Positions 55,079 to 62,975 of a stretch of 64,000 nt of DNA are shown here, in pieces (the first letter of the stretch is position 1; every line of letters begins with the position of its first letter). Origin of the DNA: Pleurocapsa sp. MO_226.B13 (GTDB lineage: Bacteria; Cyanobacteriota; Cyanobacteriia; Cyanobacteriales; Xenococcaceae). The translations under genes were made by a program, and so were the position numbers. The stretch is taken from NCBI GenBank assembly GCA_030064795.1, contig JASJEI010000004.1:1-64000 (forward strand), read 5' to 3'. The notes beneath the pieces are model-generated. The model was not told the DNA's origin. It did not search any database and saw only the letters and a list, made by a program, of their open reading frames with translations.

Positions 55079-56248
55079 ATGAATCAAACCAACTTTAAAT
55101 TATCCCGCCGTCAGATTATTAGAGGAGTCTTGGCAAGTACTGCCTTTGGCTTGACCTCTAAATTTGGTACTGGATGCAGTAACCAATCGAATACGGGGCA
55201 AACCACTGCCTCGGAAGACGAACCAATTACGGTCGGCTTTATCTATGTCGGCCCTAAAGACGATTTTGGCTACAATCAATCCCATGCTGAGGGTGCAGCA
55301 GCAGTTGCCGAACTTCCTGGGTTTAGAATTGTCGAACAAGCCAACGTTCCCGAAACCCAAGCGGTACAAGAAACAATGCGAGAAATGATCGAACTCGATG
55401 GCGCGACGATCTTGTTTCCCACTTCTTTTGGTTACTTCGACCCTCATATCCTAGAAATAGCTCAGGAATTTCCCGACGTGCAGTTTTTCCACGCGGGGGG
55501 TCTTTATCAAGAGGGAATGCCCGAAAATGTCGGTAGTTACTTTGGCTATATCGATGAAGCTCAATATATTGCGGGGATTGTTGCTGCCCACAACACTAAA
55601 ACAAACAAGTTGGGTTTTGTCGCAGCCAAACCCATTCCCCAAGTGTTACGCAACATCAATGGCTATACTCTTGGCGCGAAAAGTATCAAACCCGAAATTA
55701 CCACCCAGGTCGTATTTACAGGAGATTGGGCTGCACCCGTAAAAGAAGCAGAAGCAGTTAACAGTATGGTCAATCAGGGTGCGGACGTAATTACCTGTCA
55801 TGTCGATAGCCCCAAAGTAGTTATGGAAACTGCGGGCAAACGCGGTGTTTTTTGTACGGGATATCATACCGATCAGTCGGCATTAGCACCCGAAGCCTAT
55901 CTGACTGGGGCGGAGTGGGACTGGCGGAGTATTTATACTCAATATGCCAATTGGGTTAAAGAGGGCAAAACGTTAATGAATGGTCAAATACCCCATATCG
56001 TTCGCGGTGGCTATCAGGAAAAATTCTGGGAATTATCACCTTATGGGTCAGCAGTCAGCGAAGAGGCTAAAGCCGATGCAGAAGCAGTCAAAGCCAAATT
56101 TGCCGATGCCACGATGGTAATCTACACGGGAGAAATTAAAGATAACCAAGGAGAAGTGATTCTTCCTAATGGAGAATCTTACGAACAAACGGCGATCGAA
56201 CTTGAAACTACAGACTGGCTGGTAGAAGGAGTACAGGGGAGTGTTTAA
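55079..56248 (+). CDS. BMP-family substrate-binding lipoprotein
   Basis: The gene encodes 389 aa. The signal has twin arginines (KLSRRQIIRG) and a lipobox-like GTGC, so Tat export and lipidation are likely. The mature part is a BMP/PnrA-like (Med) protein: VGFIYVGPKDDFGYNQSHAEG in two parts, then GTILFPTSFGYFDP-like and QGADVITCHVDSP segments. The family binds nucleosides and some purine-like ligands. A Shine-Dalgarno AGAGGT lies 7 bp before the ATG. It delivers substrate to the two downstream permeases. Confidence 0.93.
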   Translation: MNQTNFKLSRRQIIRGVLASTAFGLTSKFGTGCSNQSNTGQTTASEDEPITVGFIYVGPKDDFGYNQSHAEGAAAVAELPGFRIVEQANVPETQAVQETMREMIELDGATILFPTSFGYFDPHILEIAQEFPDVQFFHAGGLYQEGMPENVGSYFGYIDEAQYIAGIVAAHNTKTNKLGFVAAKPIPQVLRNINGYTLGAKSIKPEITTQVVFTGDWAAPVKEAEAVNSMVNQGADVITCHVDSPKVVMETAGKRGVFCTGYHTDQSALAPEAYLTGAEWDWRSIYTQYANWVKEGKTLMNGQIPHIVRGGYQEKFWELSPYGSAVSEEAKADAEAVKAKFADATMVIYTGEIKDNQGEVILPNGESYEQTAIELETTDWLVEGVQGSV

Positions 56249-56292
56249 GTTTGGGTTCGCTTTTTTATGCAAAGCAGCTACTTACAATAACT

Positions 56293-56718
56293 TTAAGCTC
56301 GATCGGGATGATTAATGGCATCCTGCAAATGTTTGAATGCGTTTTTAGGGTCGTACAAAATTTGCATCCCATCTGTTACGACTTTAGAGGTTTCAACATC
56401 TATAGGTTTGGTTTTTGTCCATTCAAGAGTAGTGATGCCGTATTCTACCTCAAGACCATTTTGATATAGAACGCGCATAGATTGAACCAAGCCATAATCT
56501 TCGTGTTTTTTACTAACGAATTCGCCAAATTCTAAAAGCCATTTACTATCGGCAAGTAATTTAGTAGGTCGATCGGCAAGGATTACCAAGTCTACATCAG
56601 AATCGGGTCGCGCTGTATTACGAGCATAAGAGCCTACCAATGAAACACCTAAAATAAAATCTTGTTTATTTACCCAAGACACAACTCCACTTAAAAATCG
56701 CTCGACTTTTTCTTTCAT
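56293..56718 (-). CDS. MNT-type nucleotidyltransferase domain protein
   Basis: The gene encodes 141 aa from ATG at 56718, which has a GGAG Shine-Dalgarno sequence; the ORF is open up to 56751. The polymerase-beta-like motif GSYARNTARPDSDVDLVILAD carries the GS and DxD metal site, and a later EVEYGITTLEW supplies the third acidic residue. Such small proteins often act in toxin-antitoxin pairs (MntA/HepT), adding nucleotides to a toxin. No HepT/HEPN gene is adjacent. It is inverted inside the importer cluster. Confidence 0.85.
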   Translation of the reverse strand: MKEKVERFLSGVVSWVNKQDFILGVSLVGSYARNTARPDSDVDLVILADRPTKLLADSKWLLEFGEFVSKKHEDYGLVQSMRVLYQNGLEVEYGITTLEWTKTKPIDVETSKVVTDGMQILYDPKNAFKHLQDAINHPDRA

Positions 56719-56749
56719 CAAACTCCAACCTAATCTGAAGTAAACAATC

Positions 56750-57847
56750 ATGCTCTACCAATATAACTGGCGCAAAACTCTTGAAGCGATTTGTATTCCC
56801 GTAGGTACTGTCTTGGTAGCACTGGTAATTTTTGGCATTTTTTGTGCGGTAGTGAGAGCAAATCCTGTTGGGGTTTATGGCTCGATTTATAAGGCAGCTT
56901 TTAATGGTTGGAGTGCTTGGCAGAGAACTCTAATTCAGGCTTCGCCCTTAATGCTCAGTGCTTTGTGTACCGTTCTACCAGCCCGTTTGGGATTGGTAAT
57001 TATTGGCAATGAGGGGGCATTGGTTATGGGAGGATTGGGTGCGGTTATGGTCGGTCTGTCATTGGGTGAAACTATACCTCCCTTGCTGGTTCAAATTGCG
57101 ATGGCGATGGGAGGAATGGTGTTTGGGGGCTTGTGGATTGCCTTAGCGGGGGCGTTGCGACACTATCGGGCGGTAAACGAAACCATTAGTAGTTTGTTAT
57201 TAAACTATATTGCGATCGCCCTCCTCAATCATTTAGTCGAAGGAGTAATGCGCGACCCCAGTTCCCTTAACAAACCTTCAACTTTTCCCATTGCCGAAAT
57301 TAACCGCTTGGGGGATATTCCTGGAACTCGCATCCACTATGGCTTACTCTATGGACTGGTTGCCTGCATTGTTTCCTATATTTTGATTCAACGCACCACC
57401 TTTGGTTTTGCTGCCCGTACTGCGGGGGGAAATGTTCGTGCAGCACAGTTGGCGGGACTGCCAGTCGGTAAATTAACGATTATTATCTGTTTTTTGGCGG
57501 GTTCTTGTGCTGGTTTGGCAGGTATGGTCGAGGTGGCAGCAGTTCATGGGGTTGCCAATGAATCTCTCAATGTCGGCTATGGCTATGGTGGAATTCTCGT
57601 GGCTTTTGTGGCTCGTCACAATCCTTTAGCGACGGCGTTAGTAGCAACTTTACTGGGGGGGATCTTAGCTAGTGGTGGCATTCTCCAGCGATCGCACGGT
57701 CTTCCCGATGCGACAGTTTTAGTTTTTCAGGGCTTAGTTTTTTTAATTGTCTTGTATGGTGATTCCCTTTACGGACGTTTTGCTTGGTTTCAAGAACCAG
57801 AAGCCGACTCTAGCATTTCTGCTGACGACGAGTTATCCAGCGTTTAA
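56750..57847 (+). CDS. BMP-type ABC importer permease 1
   Basis: The gene encodes 365 aa with about 9-10 membrane helices. It has the BPD_transp_2 pattern (AVNETISSLLLNYIAIALLN, RAAQLAGLPVGKLTI, VAFVARHNPLATALVA). This is the YufP/NupP-type permease. The gene is 13 percent Gly. It follows the inverted nucleotidyltransferase gene, whose likely start is 31 bp away on the other strand. Confidence 0.92.
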   Translation: MLYQYNWRKTLEAICIPVGTVLVALVIFGIFCAVVRANPVGVYGSIYKAAFNGWSAWQRTLIQASPLMLSALCTVLPARLGLVIIGNEGALVMGGLGAVMVGLSLGETIPPLLVQIAMAMGGMVFGGLWIALAGALRHYRAVNETISSLLLNYIAIALLNHLVEGVMRDPSSLNKPSTFPIAEINRLGDIPGTRIHYGLLYGLVACIVSYILIQRTTFGFAARTAGGNVRAAQLAGLPVGKLTIIICFLAGSCAGLAGMVEVAAVHGVANESLNVGYGYGGILVAFVARHNPLATALVATLLGGILASGGILQRSHGLPDATVLVFQGLVFLIVLYGDSLYGRFAWFQEPEADSSISADDELSSV

Positions 57848-57895
57848 ACGGCGTTGCATCATTGTGGCAATTTAATAACCAATGACTAACTATCT

Positions 57896-57958
57896 GGTGG
57901 GCAAATTTTCCTAGTTAATAACGACTGAGGAATCAGAAGTTATTTTTGCCCACCCTAC
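57896..57958. repeat. Short inverted-repeat element (GGTGGGCAAA ... TTTGCCCACC)
   Basis: GGTGGGCAAA and TTTTGCCCACCCTAC form its ends, with about 40 bp between. The right end is the same as at 54289-54303, and close to 14271-14277 and 61133-61145. It lies between the two permease genes. Confidence 0.7.
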
Positions 57959-57983
57959 ATCTAACAACTAACAACTAACACAC

Positions 57984-58910
57984 ATGGCAACAGAAGCATT
58001 AGGTTGGTGGGGCGTACCACTGGGAATTATTGCAGGTACATTTAGAGGCAGCATCCCCTTTTTGTTCGTCAGTTTGGGCGAATGCCTCACCGAAAAGAGC
58101 GGAAAAATTAACCTGGGACTGGAAGGAACTCTCTTAACTGGGGCGATGAGTGCCTATGGTATTTCCTATTTAACTGGTTCACCTTGGTTGGGAGTATTAA
58201 TGGCAGGAGTTGCGGGGATGACTTTAGGTGTAATTCACGGCTGGCTTTCCCAACAGCCGAGAGTTAATGATGTTGCCGTAGGCATTGCCATGATTATCTT
58301 TGGTAGCGGAGTAGCTTTTTTCTTGGGCAAACCCCTGATCGAACCTCCAGCTACACAACTGCCAACAATTAATTTAGGAAATTGGAGTAACCTTCCCCAA
58401 GTCCAAGCAGCACTAAAAATCAGTCCCTTGTTTATTATAGGAATTGCGATCGCATTTTTGATGCAGTGGTTTTTTAAATCTACTCGCTGGGGTTTATACG
58501 TTCGTGCTGTAGGCGATAGTCCCGATGCTGCCAGAGCGATGGGCATTTCGGTGTTTAAAGTCAGAATGCTGAGTATTATAGCGGGCAGTTTTCTAGCGGG
58601 AATTGGCGGGGCTTCCCTATCTCTTTACTTCCCTGGTGTCTGGACGGAAAGAATTTCTAGCGGTCAAGGACTAATTGCAGTAGCACTAGTAATTTTTGCT
58701 CGCTGGAATCCCATTCAATGTCTTTATGCTGCGCTGTTGTTTGGCGGTGCGCGCTCATTGGGGCCAGCCTTGCAATCAGTAGGTATTGACTGGGGTTACT
58801 ACCTCTTTAATGCCGTTCCTTATATTTTAACCCTAGCAATTATGATTATTACCTGTTCCCCCAAACGTAGATTAACCGGCGCACCAGGGGCATTGGGAAC
58901 GGATAAGTGA
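57984..58910 (+). CDS. BMP-type ABC importer permease 2
   Basis: The gene encodes 308 aa, an integral membrane protein of the YufQ/NupQ type: TFRGSIPFLFVSLGECLTEKSGKINLG-like N-terminus, then RAMGISVFKVRMLSIIAGSF and VALVIFARWNP. It completes the importer with permease 1 and the dual ATPase. Its ATG is preceded by about 2.7 copies of the heptamer AACTAAC rather than a Shine-Dalgarno sequence. Confidence 0.92.
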   Translation: MATEALGWWGVPLGIIAGTFRGSIPFLFVSLGECLTEKSGKINLGLEGTLLTGAMSAYGISYLTGSPWLGVLMAGVAGMTLGVIHGWLSQQPRVNDVAVGIAMIIFGSGVAFFLGKPLIEPPATQLPTINLGNWSNLPQVQAALKISPLFIIGIAIAFLMQWFFKSTRWGLYVRAVGDSPDAARAMGISVFKVRMLSIIAGSFLAGIGGASLSLYFPGVWTERISSGQGLIAVALVIFARWNPIQCLYAALLFGGARSLGPALQSVGIDWGYYLFNAVPYILTLAIMIITCSPKRRLTGAPGALGTDK

Positions 58911-58997
58911 AAAGCCCTTAAGGTGGGCAAAAAATAATCAGAGCAAACTAGTGTTTCACCGAATAATACCAATTCTCAAAAGTGAACGGTCGGCTTA

Positions 58998-59095
58998 GTA
59001 GGTTGGGTAGAACGATAGTGAAACCCAACAATCATACGCTTTTGTTGGGTTACTCTTCGAGAACGCTTGCGCGTACGTGCCTCAACCCAACCTAC
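58998..59095. repeat. Inverted-repeat element, GTAGGTTGGGT ... ACCCAACCTAC
   Basis: The 11-bp ends are exact reverse complements (58998-59008, 59085-59095). An inner pair AACCCAACAA ... TTGTTGGGTT lies inside (59022-59051). It has no coding capacity. It differs in sequence from the GTAGGGTGGGCA family. It is downstream of permease 2. Confidence 0.8.
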
Positions 59096-59291
59096 ATTTA
59101 AAAAATGATCTATCTAGCCAAATCATGAGAAATGGTATAATATTAGGCTCGGATGAAGAGTTAAAATTAGGTAGATGAAGTAGGAAGTAGGAAGTTTTTT
59201 AAACCCAGTTCAAACTAGTACATGGATGCATTTTGTATTTAAAGTAATTATCCGAACTTGATATAATACCTTGCTCACCAGATCGACTAAT

Positions 59292-59430
59292 AATTAATTT
59301 GGCGTTGGTGATTTAAGTAATGACATACAAAATATTACTGTTCGTAGCTCTTAGCTTTCAAAAGTTATATATTTTCAACTGGTAAGTTAAATATGGGTTG
59401 AGCATTACACATTCACCAACGCCATTAATT
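59292..59430. repeat. 139-bp element with 18-20 bp terminal inverted repeats
   Basis: AATTAATTTGGCGTTGGTGA (59292-59311) pairs with TCACCAACGCCATTAATT (59413-59430), with only a 2-bp length difference. The inside is AT-rich and non-coding. It ends 38 bp before the GDSL gene start, so it probably carries part of that gene's upstream region. Confidence 0.75.
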
Positions 59431-59468
59431 TAAAATCAATTCAGTGTTGAATTTGCCAAATTTATACT

Positions 59469-60062
59469 ATGCCTAAGCTAATTTGCCTAGGAGATAGCAT
59501 TACAGCTAAAGAAAAAGATCCTAGTGGAACATTGAAACTCACCCCCAGACTCAAGCAAGTTTTTCCAGGTTGGATTATTATTAATTCTGGTGTGGGAGGA
59601 GATAACACTAGAGGCGCGCTAAACCGATTACAAACTGATGTCTTGGATTATTCTCCAGATTTAGTTACAGTATTACTTGGTACGGCTGATGCTAGTGAAA
59701 ATAAAGGAATTAAAATCGAAGAATACGAACAAAATTTGACAGCGATTGCCGACCAAATTACACCTCAAAAAACACTGCTTATTAGCTCACCACCAATTGA
59801 CCAATCTCTTTTATCTGCACGCAAAAAAAATTTTCCCAAAGCTAATTTTGTAAAGATGGAAACTTTAGAACGATTTGTTCGAGTTACTACCAAAGTCGCA
59901 CGCTCGACAGATAGCCATTTTCTCGATTTATGGTCCTTAATGCGATCGAAATCAGACTACTCAAAGTTTCTTAAAGCTAAAGATGGTGTACATTTTAATC
60001 AGCTAGGTTACGAATTTTTGACGCAAGTTTTAGCGCAGAAAATTCAGTCAATTATGTATTAA
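59469..60062 (+). CDS. SGNH/GDSL-type hydrolase
   Basis: The gene encodes 197 aa, cytoplasmic. Block I CLGDSITAKEKD carries the nucleophile Ser, and block V DGVHFNQLGYEF carries the Asp-His pair. Block II Gly is in NSGVGGDNTRG. Block III reads LLGTADASE, with Ala in place of the usual Asn of G-x-N-D, so the oxyanion hole is altered. The reaction may be an esterase or something changed. It lies between the importer and the toxin-antitoxin-like pair and may not belong to the pathway. Confidence 0.85.
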   Translation: MPKLICLGDSITAKEKDPSGTLKLTPRLKQVFPGWIIINSGVGGDNTRGALNRLQTDVLDYSPDLVTVLLGTADASENKGIKIEEYEQNLTAIADQITPQKTLLISSPPIDQSLLSARKKNFPKANFVKMETLERFVRVTTKVARSTDSHFLDLWSLMRSKSDYSKFLKAKDGVHFNQLGYEFLTQVLAQKIQSIMY

Positions 60063-60217
60063 CTCACGGATAAAAAAAGACTTTCAACAATATTACCAGA
60101 GCGGTCGCGCTTTCGTAGAGTAGGCAAAAAACTACAGTCAAGCGATCGCCATACACGAAAAATCTCAAATGATGCGATCGCCTAAAATAGAGATATAAAT
60201 TGTCTTACTCTCGATTG

Positions 60218-60457
60218 ATGAATACCAAACAAACTAGACAAGAAATTGCCTCAAATTTACCAATATTTCAGAATATAGAGCAAAAAGAGAGATTCTTATT
60301 TGTAGTAGGAGCATTGGTTTCTAGAGTGATTAGCCTGCACAAAGCAGCAGAACTTATGGAACTTGAAACTGAAGTTTTTCTGCAACTATTAGAGTTAACG
60401 GGTATTGAGTTTTCTTATCTAGCCGATGATGATATCACTTTGGAAAGAAGCTGGTGA
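60218..60457 (+). CDS. UPF0175-family small protein (antitoxin-like)
   Basis: The gene encodes 79 aa from ATG at 60218; an in-frame TTG lies 18 bp upstream. It fits UPF0175: helical, with a SLHKAAELMELETEVFLQLL region that looks like a winged/HTH segment. UPF0175 genes are regularly followed by DUF3368 genes, as here, with a 4-bp GTGA overlap. It is probably the antitoxin of the pair. Confidence 0.85.
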   Translation: MNTKQTRQEIASNLPIFQNIEQKERFLFVVGALVSRVISLHKAAELMELETEVFLQLLELTGIEFSYLADDDITLERSW

Positions 60458-60936
60458 AAGTTGTTTTCAATTCCTCTCCTCTAATTTTTCTATCTCGGTT
60501 AGATTATCTCGAACTATTTTTGCAGTACGATTATGAATTTTTTGTGCCAGAAGTAGTCATCGAGGAAATTTACGCCAAGCCAGATAGAGCGAGCGATCGC
60601 ATCAACGCTTTAGTTGCCAATAACAGTTTTACCGTCAAGCAAGTCCGACTTATTTCCCTAGCCAAAAGTATCAACGAACGTTTAGGCAGAGGCGAAGCAA
60701 CAGCGATTGCTTTAGCTACAGAGCTACAATCTGATTTTATAATACTTGATGATTTTGCTGCTCGTCGTGAAGCTCTAAGATTGGGTTTAAACGTCAAGGG
60801 AACTTTGGCAATTATCAAGAAAATGATGACTGACGACAAGCTTAAAATAGAAGATCTAGAACAGTTTTATCAACAATTATTACAGATTAAGTTTCGGGTT
60901 AAACGCTCTATTTTTGAGGCGATTTTCACCGATTAA
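60454..60936 (+). CDS. DUF3368 PIN-like protein (toxin-like)
   Basis: The gene encodes 160 aa from GTG at 60454, overlapping the UPF0175 stop. The PIN-like pattern is seen in MKVVFNSSPLIFLSRLD, VVIEEIY, LGRGEATAIALATE and FIILDDFAARREA. The Asn in NSSPLI replaces the usual first PIN Asp but is normal for DUF3368. It is likely a ribonuclease toxin paired with the upstream protein. Confidence 0.88.
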   Translation: MKVVFNSSPLIFLSRLDYLELFLQYDYEFFVPEVVIEEIYAKPDRASDRINALVANNSFTVKQVRLISLAKSINERLGRGEATAIALATELQSDFIILDDFAARREALRLGLNVKGTLAIIKKMMTDDKLKIEDLEQFYQQLLQIKFRVKRSIFEAIFTD

Positions 60937-61012
60937 ATTTCAAACACAACTGATTTTCAACTGGTTTACAAGCATTGTATTGCGATCGCGCCTTCGCAAG
61001 AGCAAAAAGCCT

Positions 61013-61145
61013 GTAGGGTAGGCAAAATTACACCACTAAATTAGCATTTCACTCAAGAGCTACCTTGCCCACCAACTCGATCTTTCGATGGGCATCAGAG
61101 AAATTATCACTCGCGTTCTAGATATCTGGTAATGCCCACCCTACC
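61013..61145. repeat. Inverted-repeat element, GTAGGGTAGGCA ... TGCCCACCCTAC
   Basis: The outer ends GTAGGGTAGGCAAAA and TAATGCCCACCCTAC are near-reverse complements. Inside, CTTGCCCACC (61071) and GATGGGCA (61087) form an inner pair. It has two-part symmetry like the element at 14141-14277. It lies between the DUF3368 and amidase genes. Confidence 0.7.
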
Positions 61146-61335
61146 CTTGATTTAATCAAAGCGATCGCGCCTTCATAAATCGGCAACAAAAGAGCTACTT
61201 TCCTGACCAAATCGATCCATAATCTTGCGGTAAACTGAGGTGCAAAGAACTAACAATCTGTTTCCAGTCTTGGAGATGTGGATCTAATTTAATCTCTGTA
61301 GAGGAAGTAGGGAAGCAGGGGGAGAAAGGGAAAAT

Positions 61336-61370
61336 AACTAACAACTAACAACTAACAACTAACAACTAAC
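61336..61370. repeat. (AACTAAC)5 heptamer repeat abutting the amidase start codon
   Basis: Five exact 7-bp copies end one base before the ATG at 61372. They occupy the place where a Shine-Dalgarno sequence would lie, and no SD is present. A looser purine run (AGCAGGGGGAGAAAGGG) is 5' of it. Confidence 0.95.
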
Positions 61371-61371
61371 A

Positions 61372-62391
61372 ATGAATGGACTTGGTGGCTTAAATAAATC
61401 TCCTGCGGGAGTCGTCCTCGGTATGGTACAGCTTCAGTTACCCAATGTGGTAACGCCCGACGATTTGGCAGCACAGACTCAAAGAATTTGCGATTTGGTC
61501 GGCAAAGCTAGACGCAATCTACCGACGATGGATTTGGTGGTATTTCCTGAATATGCCCTACACGGTTTATCCATGGATACCAATCCAGAAATTATGTGTC
61601 GCCTTGATGGTGCAGAAGTAGCTGCTTTTAGTGCAGCTTGTCGGGAACATAAAATCTGGGGCTGCTTTTCAATTATGGAATACAATCCTCACGGTAATCC
61701 TTATAACAGTGGTATCATCATCGACGATCGCGGTGAATTAAAGCTCTACTATCGCAAGCTACATCCTTGGGTGCCAGTCGAACCCTGGGAACCAGGTAAT
61801 TTGGGCATTCCCGTCTGTGAAGGGCCAAACGGTAGCACCATCGCCCTAATTATCTGTCACGATGGGATGTTTCCCGAAATGGCGCGAGAATGCGCCTACA
61901 AGGGTGCGGAAATTATGATTCGTACCGCAGGTTATACCGCTCCCATTCGCCATGCTTGGCGCATTACCAATCAAGCTAATGCCTTTTGCAATTTGATGTA
62001 CACTGCTTCGGTATGTATGTGTGGGACGGATGGCACTTTTGACTCGATGGGAGAAGGGGCGATCGTCAACTTTGATGGTACACCTTTGGTTACGGGAAGC
62101 AATCGTCCCGATGAAATTATCACCGCCGAAGTTCGTCCCGATTTGGTAAGGGAAGCCCGTAAACACTGGGCGGTGGAAAACAATATCTATCAATTTGGTC
62201 ATCGGGGTTATGTAGCGGTCAAAGGTGGGGCTAAAGATTGTCCCTATACCTATATGCAAGATTTGGTTAATGGTAACTATCGTTTGCCCTGGGAAGATGA
62301 AGTAATTCATCAAGACGGAACTTCCTGCGGTTTTCCCGTACCTACTAGAGAATACCAACAGTTACCGATTTCTACACCAGTCGAGTCATGA
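61372..62391 (+). CDS. Formamidase-like nitrilase-superfamily amidase
   Basis: The gene encodes 339 aa. The nitrilase triad is complete: Glu60 in VVFPEYALHG, Lys129 in LYYRKLHPW, and Cys162 in LIICHDGMFPE. The spacing and flanks (EPWEPGNLGIPVCEG, HRGYVAVKGG, YRLPWEDE) match the AmiF formamidase / AmiE aliphatic amidase branch. It releases ammonia from a short amide. It overlaps the next gene by ATGA, so the two are co-translated. In this cluster it may act on formamide, urea-like or N-carbamoyl intermediates; the substrate is inferred only. Confidence 0.9.
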   Translation: MNGLGGLNKSPAGVVLGMVQLQLPNVVTPDDLAAQTQRICDLVGKARRNLPTMDLVVFPEYALHGLSMDTNPEIMCRLDGAEVAAFSAACREHKIWGCFSIMEYNPHGNPYNSGIIIDDRGELKLYYRKLHPWVPVEPWEPGNLGIPVCEGPNGSTIALIICHDGMFPEMARECAYKGAEIMIRTAGYTAPIRHAWRITNQANAFCNLMYTASVCMCGTDGTFDSMGEGAIVNFDGTPLVTGSNRPDEIITAEVRPDLVREARKHWAVENNIYQFGHRGYVAVKGGAKDCPYTYMQDLVNGNYRLPWEDEVIHQDGTSCGFPVPTREYQQLPISTPVES

Positions 62392-62771
62392 ACGAAGCGA
62401 TCGCCCTAGCCGTTAACGGAACTTTGATGCGAGGCTTAGAACTAAATGAGAATCTTTTGGCAGTAGGAGCTACTTTTGTCCGCGAAGCAACGACCGAACC
62501 AACCTATCGACTATTTTCCATCGACGATGTTCATCCAGCGATGATGCGAGTTAAAACTGGAGGTGTGGCGATCGCCGTAGAAGTTTGGGCCGTTCCCCCC
62601 GCAGGTTTGGCCCAGATTCTACTCAAAGAACCCCCAGGCTTGTGTATCGGTAAAATACGTCTCGCTGATGGTGCAGAAGTTCTCGGCGTTGTCGGCGAAT
62701 CAATTTGCTGCCAAAGTGGTAAAGATATTACTCAATACGGCGGTTGGCGAAATTATATTACTAATAGTTAG
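62388..62771 (+). CDS. Stand-alone allophanate-hydrolase C-terminal-like domain
   Basis: The gene encodes 127 aa. It matches the C-terminal domain of AtzF/DUR1,2-type allophanate hydrolases: LAVNGTLMRGLELN, AGATFVREATTEPTYRLFSI in part, VEVWAVPPAGLAQIL and ITQYGGWRNY. In full allophanate hydrolase this domain follows the amidase-signature domain and is thought to help decarboxylation of N-carboxycarbamate. Here no amidase-signature domain is encoded. Instead the nitrilase-type amidase overlaps its start. Confidence 0.85.
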   Translation: MNEAIALAVNGTLMRGLELNENLLAVGATFVREATTEPTYRLFSIDDVHPAMMRVKTGGVAIAVEVWAVPPAGLAQILLKEPPGLCIGKIRLADGAEVLGVVGESICCQSGKDITQYGGWRNYITNS

Positions 62772-62901
62772 TCTTTAGCTATTAGTCATTAGTCATTAGT
62801 TGTTACTCCTACACCCTACAATCCCTAATCTCTAGTTCAAATCGTCTCTTTGAATACTGTATGCAGCGATGAAAATAGCTAGGAATGAATTTAAAAAATT
62901 C

Positions 62902-62971
62902 GCTACTTGCTACTTGCTACTTGCTACTTGCTACTTGCTACTTGCTACTTGCTACTTGCTACTTGCTACTT
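62902..62971. repeat. (GCTACTT)10 heptanucleotide repeat before the biuret-hydrolase-like gene
   Basis: Ten exact 7-bp copies (70 bp) end 4 bp before the ATG at 62976. Because 7 is not a multiple of 3, the array reads as a 7-aa repeat (LLATCYL), so an upstream in-frame start is open but not protein-like. The repeat fills the ribosome-binding region. Confidence 0.97.
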
Positions 62972-62975
62972 ATCT

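Noticed and set aside
62907..62975. N-terminal extension of the biuret-hydrolase-like protein
   Set aside because: The extension is translated from the heptamer array (LLATCYL repeats), and the family start matches ATG at 62976.
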